Positions 46,912 through 55,339 of a DNA stretch of 64,000 bases are shown here, piece after piece. The notes below the pieces were generated by a model. The model was not told where the DNA came from. It saw only the letters and a program-made list of their open reading frames with translations, and searched no databases. Origin of the DNA: Rhodoligotrophos defluvii (GTDB lineage: Bacteria > Pseudomonadota > Alphaproteobacteria > Rhizobiales > Im1); the NCBI RefSeq assembly GCF_005281615.1, contig NZ_SZZM01000004.1:124001-188000 (forward strand), read 5' to 3'. Both the position numbers and the translations under genes were made by a program. Within the stretch, counting starts at the first letter, position 1; every line of letters begins with the position of its first letter.

Positions 46912-47964
46912 TCAGGCTCGAGATGAGGCCGGCGCGGTCGATGACCTGATCACAAGCTCGACCGGCAGCACCGCATGCTCCGGTGGAACCTCCTGGCCGA
47001 TCATGCGCTGAAGCATCATTCCGGCGGCATGGCCCATCTTGTATTGCTGGATGCGCACCGTGGTGAGCGACGGCTGGATCCGGTCCATCATCGGCATATC
47101 GTTATAGCCGGTGACGGACATGTCCTGAGGGCACCTGATACCATGGCGCGCCAGCGCCGCGATCGCGCCGACTGCAAGCCGATCATTGGCGCAGACAACC
47201 GCGCTGAAATCGTCGCCGCCCGCCAGCAGTTCCTCGACACAGCGCTCGCCCTCCGCTTCGTTATAGGCTTCTGCGAAGGCCACCAGATGAGCGCGGGACG
47301 AAAGCCCCATCGCCGCCCGATGGTGCTCGAACGCGGCAAAACGCTCTGCGCCGGTCGAAAGCACCTGCGGCCCGGCAATCATGGCGATGTTCTTGTGACC
47401 GAGCGAGACAAGGTGGGTCAGCACGCGCCGAATGCCCTCGTATTCATCATGCACTACAGAGGAGACAGTATCCTTCTCGACCCGGCGGTTGACCGTAACG
47501 ATAGGCACCCCATCCGCCAGCGCGCGGTCCAGAGCGTCGTCCTCCCGTTCCACGCTCGCAAGCACGAGCCCGTCCACGCCGCGGCCGAGAAACATATCGA
47601 CCAGGCTGCGTTCACGGTCGCGATTGCCGTCCGTGTTGCCGACGATTGCCATGTAGCCGCCCGCCAGAAGCGCATCCTCGATGCCGCGGATGATTGGAGG
47701 AAAGATGGCGTTGGTAATGTCTGGAATGACCACGCCGATCGTCCGGGTGCGGTTGGTCCGCAGCGAATAAGCCGCAATATTCTGCCGGTAGTCCAACTCC
47801 CGGCTTGCCTTCAGAATCTTCTCCACGACCTTGGGGTTGATGAGGTGCCGAGTGTTGCTGTCGAGCGCCCGTGAGACCGTCGACACGTGAACGCCGACCG
47901 TCTGGGCGATTTCTTTCAGCGTCACGCGCTTCCTGGGACGGCTCTCAGTTTTAGCAGTCCTCAT
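46912..47964 (-). CDS. LacI family transcriptional regulator
   Basis: 350 residues from ATG 47964, with GGAGG 4-5 bases upstream; the open frame continues into the divergent promoter and is not used. DNA-binding headpiece: RVTLKEIAQTVGVHVSTVSR then ALDSNTRHLINPKVVEKI. Sugar-binding-type core: RTIGVVIPDITNAIFPPIIR, YMAIVGNTDGNRDRE, VDGLVLASVERED and DMSVTGYNDMPMMDRIQPSL. Divergent from the M24-fold gene; LacI-type operators occur in the gap and ahead of the transporter genes. Confidence 0.93.
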   Translation of the reverse strand: MRTAKTESRPRKRVTLKEIAQTVGVHVSTVSRALDSNTRHLINPKVVEKILKASRELDYRQNIAAYSLRTNRTRTIGVVIPDITNAIFPPIIRGIEDALLAGGYMAIVGNTDGNRDRERSLVDMFLGRGVDGLVLASVEREDDALDRALADGVPIVTVNRRVEKDTVSSVVHDEYEGIRRVLTHLVSLGHKNIAMIAGPQVLSTGAERFAAFEHHRAAMGLSSRAHLVAFAEAYNEAEGERCVEELLAGGDDFSAVVCANDRLAVGAIAALARHGIRCPQDMSVTGYNDMPMMDRIQPSLTTVRIQQYKMGHAAGMMLQRMIGQEVPPEHAVLPVELVIRSSTAPASSRA

Positions 47965-47977
47965 TGGACCTCCAGAT

Positions 47978-47991
47978 CGCAATCGATTTCC
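47978..47991. promoter_or_regulatory. imperfect LacI-family operator next to lacI start
   Basis: CGCAATCGATTTCC keeps the central AANCGNTT of the LacI-family operator pattern TGNAANCGNTTNCA and has mismatches at both ends. It lies 14 bases upstream of the regulator's start codon, a suitable place for autoregulation. Confidence 0.4.
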
Positions 47992-48068
47992 AATTCTCCC
48001 ATACACTGAATCCAACCAACCCTCCAGTTGGATTTGCACTTGACGGCGCGACGCCTTAGTGGTGTAAA

Positions 48069-48082
48069 TGCAAACGATTGCA
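48069..48082. promoter_or_regulatory. LacI-family operator upstream of the M24-fold gene
   Basis: TGCAAACGATTGCA fits the LacI-family operator pattern TGNAANCGNTTNCA completely and is nearly a perfect palindrome. It sits 13 bases before the ATG at 48095, where a bound repressor would block transcription of the plus-strand operon. Confidence 0.75.
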
Positions 48083-48094
48083 AAAGAGGGTTCC

Positions 48095-49405
48095 ATGGAC
48101 AGCAGGGTTATAGAGCCGCGGCACATCCGCGAAGGCGAAGTCGAAACGCCATCCACTCATTGGAACTGGGGGCGCGCAATTCCCGCGCCTGGCCACATGG
48201 GGGTGGACTTCGAAACCCGGGTCGATTTCCGCAGGCTGCAGGCCTACCGCCTCGCCCGCGCGCGACGGGCTCTGAAGATGTCGAACTGCGGCGCTCTCCT
48301 GCTCTTCGACGTCAACAACATTCGCTACGTCACCTCGACCAAGATCGGTGAATGGGAGCGCGACAAGTTCTGCCGTTTTGCGCTCCTTGCCGCCGATGGC
48401 GACCCGATTTTGTGGGACTTCGGCTCGGCCGCCGTCCACCACCGCCTGTACTGCGATTGGATGCCGGTGGAAAATTTCCGCGCCGGCATGCTCGGCATGC
48501 GCGGCACTGTTCCGCCCGATGTCGGGCTCATGCGCAAGCATGCCCGCGAGATCGCAGCGCTTCTCCGCGACGCCGGAGTGGCCGACATGCCTGTCGGCGT
48601 CGATGTCGCCGAGGCGGCGATGTTCTTCGCGCTTCAGGAGGCGGGCATCAAGGTGGTGGACGGGCAGCAGATTATGCTGGATGCCCGCCAGATCAAGAAT
48701 ATCGACGAGATTATTCTGCTCAACCAGGCAGCCGCCATGGTCGATGGCGTCTACCACATGATTTATGAGGAGCTGAAGCCGGGTGTGCGCGAGAACGATA
48801 TCGTCGCGCGCGCCAACAAGATGCTCTACGAAATGGGGTCGGATGACGTCGAGGCGATCAACGCCATATCGGGCGAGCGCTGCAATCCGCACCCGCACAA
48901 TTTCACCGATCGGCTGTTGCGCCCCGGCGACCAGGCCTTTTTCGACATTCTTCAATCCTACCAGGGCTATCGCACCTGCTATTACCGCACCTTCAATGTC
49001 GGCCGGGCCACGCCCGACCAGCGCGATGCCTATGTGAAGTGTCGGGAATGGCTCGATGCGGCGATCGCGCTCATCAAGCCCGGCGTCTCGACAGATACCG
49101 TCGCCCGCGCCTGGCCAAGAGCGGAGGAATTCGGCTTCGGCTCCGAACTCGACGCCTTCGGCCTCCAGTTCGGCCACGGGCTCGGCCTCGCGCTGCACGA
49201 GCGGCCAATTATCTCCCGGCTCGTTTCGCTCGATAACCCCATGGAGATCAAGACCGGAATGGTGTTCGCGCTGGAGACCTATTGCCCGGCCAAGGATGGC
49301 TTTTCCGCCGCGCGCATTGAGGAGGAAGTGGTCGTGACCGACACGGGCTGCGAGGTCATCTCGCGCTTCCCCGCCGAAGAGCTGCCCATTGCCAATGCCT
49401 ACTGA
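48095..49405 (+). CDS. M24-family (creatinase/prolidase/DddP fold) protein with incomplete metal site
   Basis: 436 residues from ATG 48095 (AAGAGGG just upstream); the in-frame ATG at 48068 overlaps the operator. The creatinase-type N-domain has GALLLFDVNNIRYVTSTKIG and RFALLAADGDPILWDFG, wording that recalls DddP (DMSP lyase) and other M24B proteins. In the pita-bread domain the expected ligands are Asp284 (AFFDILQ), His361 (QFGHGLGLALHERP), Glu394 (VFALETY) and Glu409 (AARIEEEV). The second Asp is Cys295 (GYRTCYYRTFNVG). Probably not an ordinary aminopeptidase; a C-N, C-S or C-C cleaving role in the operon's pathway is possible. Confidence 0.82.
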   Translation: MDSRVIEPRHIREGEVETPSTHWNWGRAIPAPGHMGVDFETRVDFRRLQAYRLARARRALKMSNCGALLLFDVNNIRYVTSTKIGEWERDKFCRFALLAADGDPILWDFGSAAVHHRLYCDWMPVENFRAGMLGMRGTVPPDVGLMRKHAREIAALLRDAGVADMPVGVDVAEAAMFFALQEAGIKVVDGQQIMLDARQIKNIDEIILLNQAAAMVDGVYHMIYEELKPGVRENDIVARANKMLYEMGSDDVEAINAISGERCNPHPHNFTDRLLRPGDQAFFDILQSYQGYRTCYYRTFNVGRATPDQRDAYVKCREWLDAAIALIKPGVSTDTVARAWPRAEEFGFGSELDAFGLQFGHGLGLALHERPIISRLVSLDNPMEIKTGMVFALETYCPAKDGFSAARIEEEVVVTDTGCEVISRFPAEELPIANAY

Positions 49406-49424
49406 GCGGTTGCGGGAGGAAACC

Positions 49425-50465
49425 ATGTCTGCACGGAAGGGAACGGCGGCGCAGGTCATGCCGGAGGCAGTTCTGGCCAATGATGACATCGGGTTGGCCA
49501 CGCGGCTCAAGCTCTATCGTATGCAGGTCGAGATGCGCGATTTCGAGAAACGCGCCTACGACCTGTTCCTGCAGAATCTGGTGAAGGGCACCAGCCACCT
49601 TTCCCTCGGGCAGGAGGCCATTGCCGCCGGTTTTGGCGCGGCCATGCGGAAGGATGACAAGTCGTTCTGTACCTATCGAGGCCACGCGCACACGCTCGCG
49701 CGTGGCGTGCCGCCCGAGTCGGTGCTTGGCGAGCTCATGCAGCGCGACAACGGGCTGATGCGCGGCAAGGGCGGCTCCATGCATCTGACCTCGGTAGAGC
49801 ACGGGGTTCTCGGCTCCTACGCGATCATCGGCGCGCATCTCTGCATCGCCAATGGGTCGGCTTGGCGCGCCCAGTATCTGGGAGAGGATGACGTCTCGGT
49901 CTGCTTCTTCGGCGACGGCACCACCAATATCGGCGCGTTCCACGAGGCTCTCAATTTTGCCGCCGTGTGGTCGCTGCCGGTGATCTTCGTCTGCGAGAAC
50001 AACCTTTACATGGAATACACGCCAATCGCCGATGTGACCCCCGTCGAGCATCCGGCCGCCGACCGCGCCAGCGCGTACGGCCTGCCGTCGATCGTCATCG
50101 ATGGCAACGATGCCGACATAGTCTATCGCACGGCGCGCGCAGCGCTCGACAAGGCACGCGCCGGCAGCGGGCCGTCGCTCATCGAATGCAAAACCTATCG
50201 GCACTCGGGCCACTCCCGCGCCGACCCGGCGAAATATCGGCCGGAAGGCGAGCTCGAACGTTGGCTGGAGCGCGATCCCGTCAAGATCTATCGCGCCCGG
50301 CTGCTGGAGTTCGGCGTGAGCGAGGATGAAATCGCGCGCATAGAGCAGGAGTCGCGGCGGCTCGTCAATGCGGCAACGGAAGCCTGCAAAGCGGCCCCGC
50401 CGCCGCCGGCCGAGCTTCTCACGACCGATGTCTATGCCGATGGGGTCTGGTCATGGCGGAACTGA
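49425..50465 (+). CDS. 2-oxoacid dehydrogenase complex E1 alpha subunit (thiamine-diphosphate dependent)
   Basis: 346 residues, ATG 49425 with GGGAGGA upstream. TPP/Mg site: CFFGDGTTNIGAFHEALNFA and FVCENNLY. Other blocks: GTSHLSLGQEAIAAGFG, YRGHAHTLARGV, GKGGSMHL and the phosphorylation-loop-like YRHSGHSRADPAKYR. It is of the PDH/acetoin dehydrogenase alpha type and would decarboxylate a 2-oxoacid or acyloin. Its end overlaps E1 beta by 13 bases. Confidence 0.92.
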   Translation: MSARKGTAAQVMPEAVLANDDIGLATRLKLYRMQVEMRDFEKRAYDLFLQNLVKGTSHLSLGQEAIAAGFGAAMRKDDKSFCTYRGHAHTLARGVPPESVLGELMQRDNGLMRGKGGSMHLTSVEHGVLGSYAIIGAHLCIANGSAWRAQYLGEDDVSVCFFGDGTTNIGAFHEALNFAAVWSLPVIFVCENNLYMEYTPIADVTPVEHPAADRASAYGLPSIVIDGNDADIVYRTARAALDKARAGSGPSLIECKTYRHSGHSRADPAKYRPEGELERWLERDPVKIYRARLLEFGVSEDEIARIEQESRRLVNAATEACKAAPPPPAELLTTDVYADGVWSWRN

Positions 50466-51430
50466 CCTACCGGGATGCGGTGGCTCACGCCATCGCACAG
50501 GAGATGGAGCGCGACGATCGTGTTGTCTTCCTTGGCGAGGATGTCGGCAAGGCGGGCGGTGTCTTCAAGGCGACGGTCGGCCTTCACGAAAAGTTCGGGC
50601 CGAAGCGCGTGCGCGATACGCCGATTTCAGAGCAGGCGATCTTGGGGGCCGCCATGGGCGCGGCAATGACCGGGCTGCGGCCCATCGCCGAGATCATGTT
50701 CTCGGATTTCCTCGCCGTCTGCTGGGATTTCGTCGCCAATGAGTTTCCGAAGCTGCGCTACATGACGGCTGGCCAGCTGTCCTGCCCGTTGGTGGTGCGC
50801 ACCGGCAATGGCGCGGGTTCGCGCTTCGGTGCCCAGCATTCCCAATCGGTCGAAAACTGGGCGATGATGATCCCGGGCTTGAAAGTCGTGGCGCCGTCGA
50901 GCCCTCGAGACGTGGTGGGCCTGTTCGCGGCTGCCGTGCGCGATCCCGATCCCGTCATCTTCTTCGAGCACAAGTCGCTTTATGCGGCCAAAGGAGAGGT
51001 CCCCGACGGGGAGATCGTCGATACTCTCGGCACCGCGAAGGTGGTGCGGTCCGGCCAGGATGCCACGATCCTTGCCCTCGCGCTGATGGTGTCACGTGCC
51101 ATTGCCGCCGCCGAGATGCTCGCCGCGCGGCACGGTATCGACGCTGAGGTGATCGACGTCCGCTCCCTGGTGCCGCTCGACACCCAAACCATTCTTGGTT
51201 CGGTCGCGCGCACCGGCCGACTGTTCACGGTGGAGGAGAATCCGCGGCTGTGCGGCTGGGGGGCGGAAATAGCCTCCATCGTGGCGGACGAGGCCTTCTT
51301 TGATCTCGACGGCCCGGTGGTGCGGATCACGACGCCGCACATTCCGCTGCCGGCGGCCGACAATCTCGAAGATCTCGCTCTCCCGACCGTCGACCGCATT
51401 GTCGAGCGCGTGCTGCGCGCCATGACGTGA
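50453..51430 (+). CDS. 2-oxoacid dehydrogenase complex E1 beta subunit
   Basis: 325 residues, ATG 50453. Family blocks: LTYRDAVAHAIAQEMERDDR, VVFLGEDVGKAGGVFKAT, RVRDTPISEQAILGAAMGAA, FGAQHSQSVENWAMMIPGLK and the transketolase C-domain AEVIDVRSLVPLDTQTILGS. Forms the alpha2beta2 E1 with the gene before it. The stop is 8 bases before the aldehyde dehydrogenase start. Confidence 0.92.
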   Translation: MAELTYRDAVAHAIAQEMERDDRVVFLGEDVGKAGGVFKATVGLHEKFGPKRVRDTPISEQAILGAAMGAAMTGLRPIAEIMFSDFLAVCWDFVANEFPKLRYMTAGQLSCPLVVRTGNGAGSRFGAQHSQSVENWAMMIPGLKVVAPSSPRDVVGLFAAAVRDPDPVIFFEHKSLYAAKGEVPDGEIVDTLGTAKVVRSGQDATILALALMVSRAIAAAEMLAARHGIDAEVIDVRSLVPLDTQTILGSVARTGRLFTVEENPRLCGWGAEIASIVADEAFFDLDGPVVRITTPHIPLPAADNLEDLALPTVDRIVERVLRAMT

Positions 51431-51438
51431 GGCCTCTT

Positions 51439-52887
51439 ATGCTGCAGGACATCAGCGTTTCCCGGACCGACCTCTACATTGACGGCAGCTGGGTGCCCGC
51501 GCGGGGAGGCGAGCGTTTCGAGGTGTTCGATCCCGCAACCGAAGCAGTGCTGGCCTCGGTGGCGAGCGCGACGGTGGAGGACGGGCGCGCCGCCCTCGAT
51601 GCGGCGGAGAGAGCCGCGGCAGGTTGGGCGGCTAAGAAGCCGCGCGAACGCGGAGAGATCCTGCGGCGCGCCTACGACATCATCATGCGCGAGCAGGAGC
51701 GCCTGGCCCGGCTGGTCACGCTCGAAAACGGCAAGGCGCTGCCCGACTCCATGAGCGAGATTGCCTATGCGGCCGAGTTCTTCCGCTGGTTTGCCGAGGA
51801 AGCGGTGCGCAATATCGGCTGTGTCTCCCGGGCACCCTCCAGCGGCGCACGCATCCTGGTTCAGCACAGGTCGGCCGGCATCGCGCTGCTCGTCACGCCC
51901 TGGAACTATCCGGCTGCGATGGGCACGCGCAAGATTGCGCCGGCGCTGGCGGCGGGCTGCACCGTGGTGGTGAAGCCTGCATCGGAAACACCGCTCACCA
52001 TGCTGGCGCTGATGCCGCTGCTTGAGGAAGCGGGCGTGCCGCCGGGCGTCGTCAATGTCATCCCTACGCGCCGCTCCGCCGCAGTGGTGAACAGCCTGCT
52101 CGGCGATCCGCGGATTCGTGTGGTGTCCTTTACTGGCTCCACCCAGGTGGGGCGGCAGCTGCTGCGCGCAGCGGTGGAAACGGTGGTTACCCCGGCGATG
52201 GAACTGGGCGGCAATGCGCCCTTCATCGTCTGCGCGGACGCCGACCTCGAACCGGCCGTAGACGGCGCCATGCTCGCCAAGATGCGCAATCTGGGCGAGG
52301 CCTGCACGGCGGCCAACCGGTTCTACGTTCATTCGAGCCTGCATGATCGCTTTGCGGCAGCAATGGGCCGGCGCATGGCCGCGCTCACGGTCGGCAATGG
52401 TCTGACGCCCGGCGTGGACGTGGGCGCGCTCATCAATAGGGCCGCCCGCGACAAGGTGGCGGCGCTGGTGGAGGATGCGTTGGCCAAGGGCGCCCGCCTG
52501 GTGACCGGCGGCGCCGTTCCCGAAGGACGCGGCTATTTCTACTCACCGACAGTGTTGGCCGGCGTCCCGGACGATGCCGACTGCCTGCAGGAGGAGGTGT
52601 TCGGCCCGGTTGCCGTAATCCAGCGCTTCGAGGACGAGCGGGAAGTGATCGCCAAGGCCAATGCCACGGAATATGGCCTGGCGGCCTATGTCTACACCCG
52701 AGACCTCAAGCGCGGCCTCGCGCTGTGCGAGCAGCTTGAATTCGGCATGGTCGGCTTGAATCGCGGGCTGGTCTCCGATCCTGCGGCACCGTTCGGCGGC
52801 ATGAAGCAGTCGGGCATCGGGCGCGAAGGTGCCCACGAGGGGCTCATGGAGTTCCTCGAAACCCAATATGTCTCCGTCGAATGGTGA
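51439..52887 (+). CDS. NAD(P)-dependent aldehyde dehydrogenase
   Basis: 482 residues from ATG 51439 (GAGG 6-7 bases upstream). Catalytic residues lie in LVTPWNYPAAMG (Asn), AMELGGNAPFIV (Glu) and NLGEACTAANRFYVH (Cys). The C-terminus has LVSDPAAPFGGMKQSGIGRE. Closest in style to succinate-semialdehyde/aldehyde dehydrogenases. Its position between E1 beta and E2 is unusual and suggests it makes or removes a substrate of this complex. Confidence 0.9.
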   Translation: MLQDISVSRTDLYIDGSWVPARGGERFEVFDPATEAVLASVASATVEDGRAALDAAERAAAGWAAKKPRERGEILRRAYDIIMREQERLARLVTLENGKALPDSMSEIAYAAEFFRWFAEEAVRNIGCVSRAPSSGARILVQHRSAGIALLVTPWNYPAAMGTRKIAPALAAGCTVVVKPASETPLTMLALMPLLEEAGVPPGVVNVIPTRRSAAVVNSLLGDPRIRVVSFTGSTQVGRQLLRAAVETVVTPAMELGGNAPFIVCADADLEPAVDGAMLAKMRNLGEACTAANRFYVHSSLHDRFAAAMGRRMAALTVGNGLTPGVDVGALINRAARDKVAALVEDALAKGARLVTGGAVPEGRGYFYSPTVLAGVPDDADCLQEEVFGPVAVIQRFEDEREVIAKANATEYGLAAYVYTRDLKRGLALCEQLEFGMVGLNRGLVSDPAAPFGGMKQSGIGREGAHEGLMEFLETQYVSVEW

Positions 52888-52895
52888 GCCCGGCC

Positions 52896-54206
52896 ATGGA
52901 AGTGATCATGCCGCAGCTCGGCGAGACCGTCGCCGAGGGAAGGATCGAAGCCTGGTTCAAGCAGCCTGGCGATGAGGTGCGCGAGGGTGAGCCCCTGTTC
53001 GTGATCGAAACCGACAAGGTTTCGATGGAGGTCCAGGCCCTCGCATCTGGGAAGCTCAGCGAGATTCGTGTACCGGCAGGCGCGAGCGCTCCGGTCGGCG
53101 CCATTGTCGCGGTGATTGGCGCAACGCAGGACGGCTCCTCGTCGGAGCCGGCGAATGCAGCCGTGGCCGCTCTGGCCCCGGCGGGGAACGGATCGACGCA
53201 AAGCTCCACGCTGGACCCGTATTTCGAGGTCCGCACACCGGCGCCTATCGCGATTGCGCGTGGCGCCAATGGCTTGCCTATAACCCCGCTTGCCCGGCGC
53301 AGGCTGGCAGAGACAGGGATTGCGGTGGAGCGCGTGGCGGCAGATGTTGCAGCTGCCGGCCGCCGTCGCATCACCCGCGCGGATGTCGAGCGAGCCTTGC
53401 GCGCGCCTGCGGAAGCGGAGATCGCTGTAGCGCCGGTATCGGCGCCTGCCCCTCCGCCCGTTGTTGCAAGGGCGGTCGAACAGCCGGCACCGCGAACCGG
53501 CGCTTTTGATGTTCTCGAACTGAACCGCATCCGCCGGAAGGCGGGAGAGCATCTGGCGCAGGCCTGGCGGGAGATCCCTCATGTCACGCAGGGCGTCGAA
53601 GTCAATTTCCAGCGGGTGGAGAGGGCGCGTGCGGCGCTCAATGCCGACCGCCGGGGAGGCGAGGCGAAGCTGACCTTCCTTCCCTTCATCGCCCGGGCGG
53701 TCTGCCTCGCCATTCGCGACTACCCGCAAGTGAACGCGACCCTCAACGGGGAAAGCCTCCACGTCCACCGTCGCGTGAACCTGGGAATCGCCGTGGATCT
53801 CGATCATGACGGGCTGGTCGTGCCGGTCGTCAGGGACGCGGACAGCATGACCGTGCGCGGCCTCGCTCGCGCTATCCAGGATCTCAACGACCGTGCCCGC
53901 ACCGGGCGACTGTCGGCTGACGATCTTGCCGGCGCCACCTACTCGATCTCGAACTCGGGAACCTTCGGCACCCTGTTCACGACACCCATCATCAACCCGC
54001 CGCAGGTAGCGATCCTCTCCACGGACGGGATCAGCAAACGACCGGTCGTCATAGAGGATCCGGAGGGTGATCGCCTGAGCATCGCGCGGGTCGGAATCCT
54101 GGCCCAGTCCTTCGATCATCGCGCCTTCGACGGCGCCTATTCCGCAGCCTTCCTGCGCAAGCTCCGGCAGATCATCGAGATGCGGGACTGGCTTGCCGAG
54201 GCTTGA
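52896..54206 (+). CDS. 2-oxoacid dehydrogenase complex E2 (dihydrolipoamide acyltransferase)
   Basis: 436 residues from ATG 52896, giving the normal start MEVIMPQLGETVAEGR; ATG 52881 adds five residues. One lipoyl domain with the lipoylated Lys41 in ETDKVSMEV, an E3/E1-binding domain (ITPLARRRLAETGIAVERVA), a Pro/Ala linker (about 170-190) and the catalytic domain with the active site AQSFDHRAFDGAY. No E3 (lipoamide dehydrogenase) gene accompanies it, so it must borrow E3 from elsewhere. Confidence 0.93.
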   Translation: MEVIMPQLGETVAEGRIEAWFKQPGDEVREGEPLFVIETDKVSMEVQALASGKLSEIRVPAGASAPVGAIVAVIGATQDGSSSEPANAAVAALAPAGNGSTQSSTLDPYFEVRTPAPIAIARGANGLPITPLARRRLAETGIAVERVAADVAAAGRRRITRADVERALRAPAEAEIAVAPVSAPAPPPVVARAVEQPAPRTGAFDVLELNRIRRKAGEHLAQAWREIPHVTQGVEVNFQRVERARAALNADRRGGEAKLTFLPFIARAVCLAIRDYPQVNATLNGESLHVHRRVNLGIAVDLDHDGLVVPVVRDADSMTVRGLARAIQDLNDRARTGRLSADDLAGATYSISNSGTFGTLFTTPIINPPQVAILSTDGISKRPVVIEDPEGDRLSIARVGILAQSFDHRAFDGAYSAAFLRKLRQIIEMRDWLAEA

Positions 54207-54236
54207 GTTTCAATCTGTCCATGAAGAGGAATCATC

Positions 54237-55196
54237 ATGAGTAAGTCGACGCTGAGCGCGGGTTGGATCGGTCTTGGGCGCATGGGCTTCCCCATGGCCG
54301 AGCGACTCATCAAGGCCGGCTTCAAGCTATCCGTCTGGAACCGGACGAAGTCGAAAGCCGAGCCGCTCGCCGCCTTGGGTGCCGAGCTCGTGGACCGGCC
54401 GAGCGATCTCGCCGGCGTCGACGTGCTGTTCACCATGGTGTCGACCGGCGACGACCTGGAGCAGGTCTATTTCGGGTCGGTCGGCGTGGCGACCGGAACC
54501 AGGCGCCCACCTATCTTCGTTGACTGCTCCTCGATCGGCGTCGAACAGAGCGATGTCATCCGCTCTCGTCTCCACGCATTGGGCTCGCAATTCCTGGTGG
54601 CGCCGGTCAGCGGCAACGGCAAATGCGTCAAGGCCGGTAAGCTCAGCCAGGTCGTATCGGGCCCTCGCGACGTCTATGAGAAGGTGCTGCCCTTCCTCGA
54701 GACCATTGCTGGCAACGGCGTCGCCTATGTAGGGGAGGGCGATCTCGCCCGCATCTGCAAGATCGCGCATAACGTATTCTTGGGCGTGATCATCGAAAAC
54801 CTGGCAGAGATCACCATCCTCGCCGAGCGGGCCGGGGTGCCACGCCACGCCTTCCTGGAGTTCATCAACAATTCGGTGATGGGCTCGATCTTCACCCGCT
54901 ACAAGACGCCTGCGCTGGTCAATCTCGATTGGACGACTACCTTTACCGTTCCACTCCTGCGCAAGGACATGGATCTCGGCCTGGAACTCGGGCGGGAGCT
55001 GGGGGTGGCGCTGCCGGTCACCGCGGCCACCCGCGAGGCGATCCAGGCGCATTTCGGAACGGCGGCACTCCAGTCGGATCCCGAAGCCTATTTGGCCAAG
55101 GACTTCGCAGCGCTTTTGGAGACGGTCGCCTTGCATGCTGGCCATAAACTGGTGAGCGAGAACAAGCCGCTCAAGACAGGGCTGGAGGTGGATTAG
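54237..55196 (+). CDS. 3-hydroxyisobutyrate dehydrogenase family oxidoreductase
   Basis: 319 residues, ATG 54237 preceded by AAGAGGA. NAD(P)-binding GWIGLGRMGFPMAERLIKAG, SVWNRTKSK; substrate loop VAPVSGNGKCVKAGKLSQVV; catalytic Lys region DLARICKIAHNVFLGVI. Beta-hydroxyacid dehydrogenases of this kind interconvert hydroxy acids and semialdehydes or oxoacids, which fits with the aldehyde dehydrogenase and 2-oxoacid dehydrogenase beside it. Confidence 0.9.
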   Translation: MSKSTLSAGWIGLGRMGFPMAERLIKAGFKLSVWNRTKSKAEPLAALGAELVDRPSDLAGVDVLFTMVSTGDDLEQVYFGSVGVATGTRRPPIFVDCSSIGVEQSDVIRSRLHALGSQFLVAPVSGNGKCVKAGKLSQVVSGPRDVYEKVLPFLETIAGNGVAYVGEGDLARICKIAHNVFLGVIIENLAEITILAERAGVPRHAFLEFINNSVMGSIFTRYKTPALVNLDWTTTFTVPLLRKDMDLGLELGRELGVALPVTAATREAIQAHFGTAALQSDPEAYLAKDFAALLETVALHAGHKLVSENKPLKTGLEVD

Positions 55197-55256
55197 GCCC
55201 CCGACGCGTGCGAGCGCATCTCCGAATTGAAAGGGCTGGACAAGGAGATGCGCTTA

Positions 55257-55270
55257 TGCAAACGTTTGCT
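55257..55270. promoter_or_regulatory. second LacI-family operator, upstream of the transporter genes
   Basis: TGCAAACGTTTGCT differs by one end base from a perfect palindrome and matches the core of the site at 48069-48082. It lies in the 143-base gap between the dehydrogenase and the permease, so the transporter probably has its own promoter under the same LacI regulator. Confidence 0.7.
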
Positions 55271-55339
55271 AAAACAAAACGCGCCACCGGACCAGGGAGA
55301 AGCGCAGGGCCGGAAACGGCAGAGGGAGGAGCCAAATTC

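Noticed and set aside
48050-48094. Start of the M24 gene at ATG 48068
   Set aside because: This start would place the LacI operator inside the coding sequence and lacks a ribosome site, while ATG 48095 has AAGAGGG at good distance.
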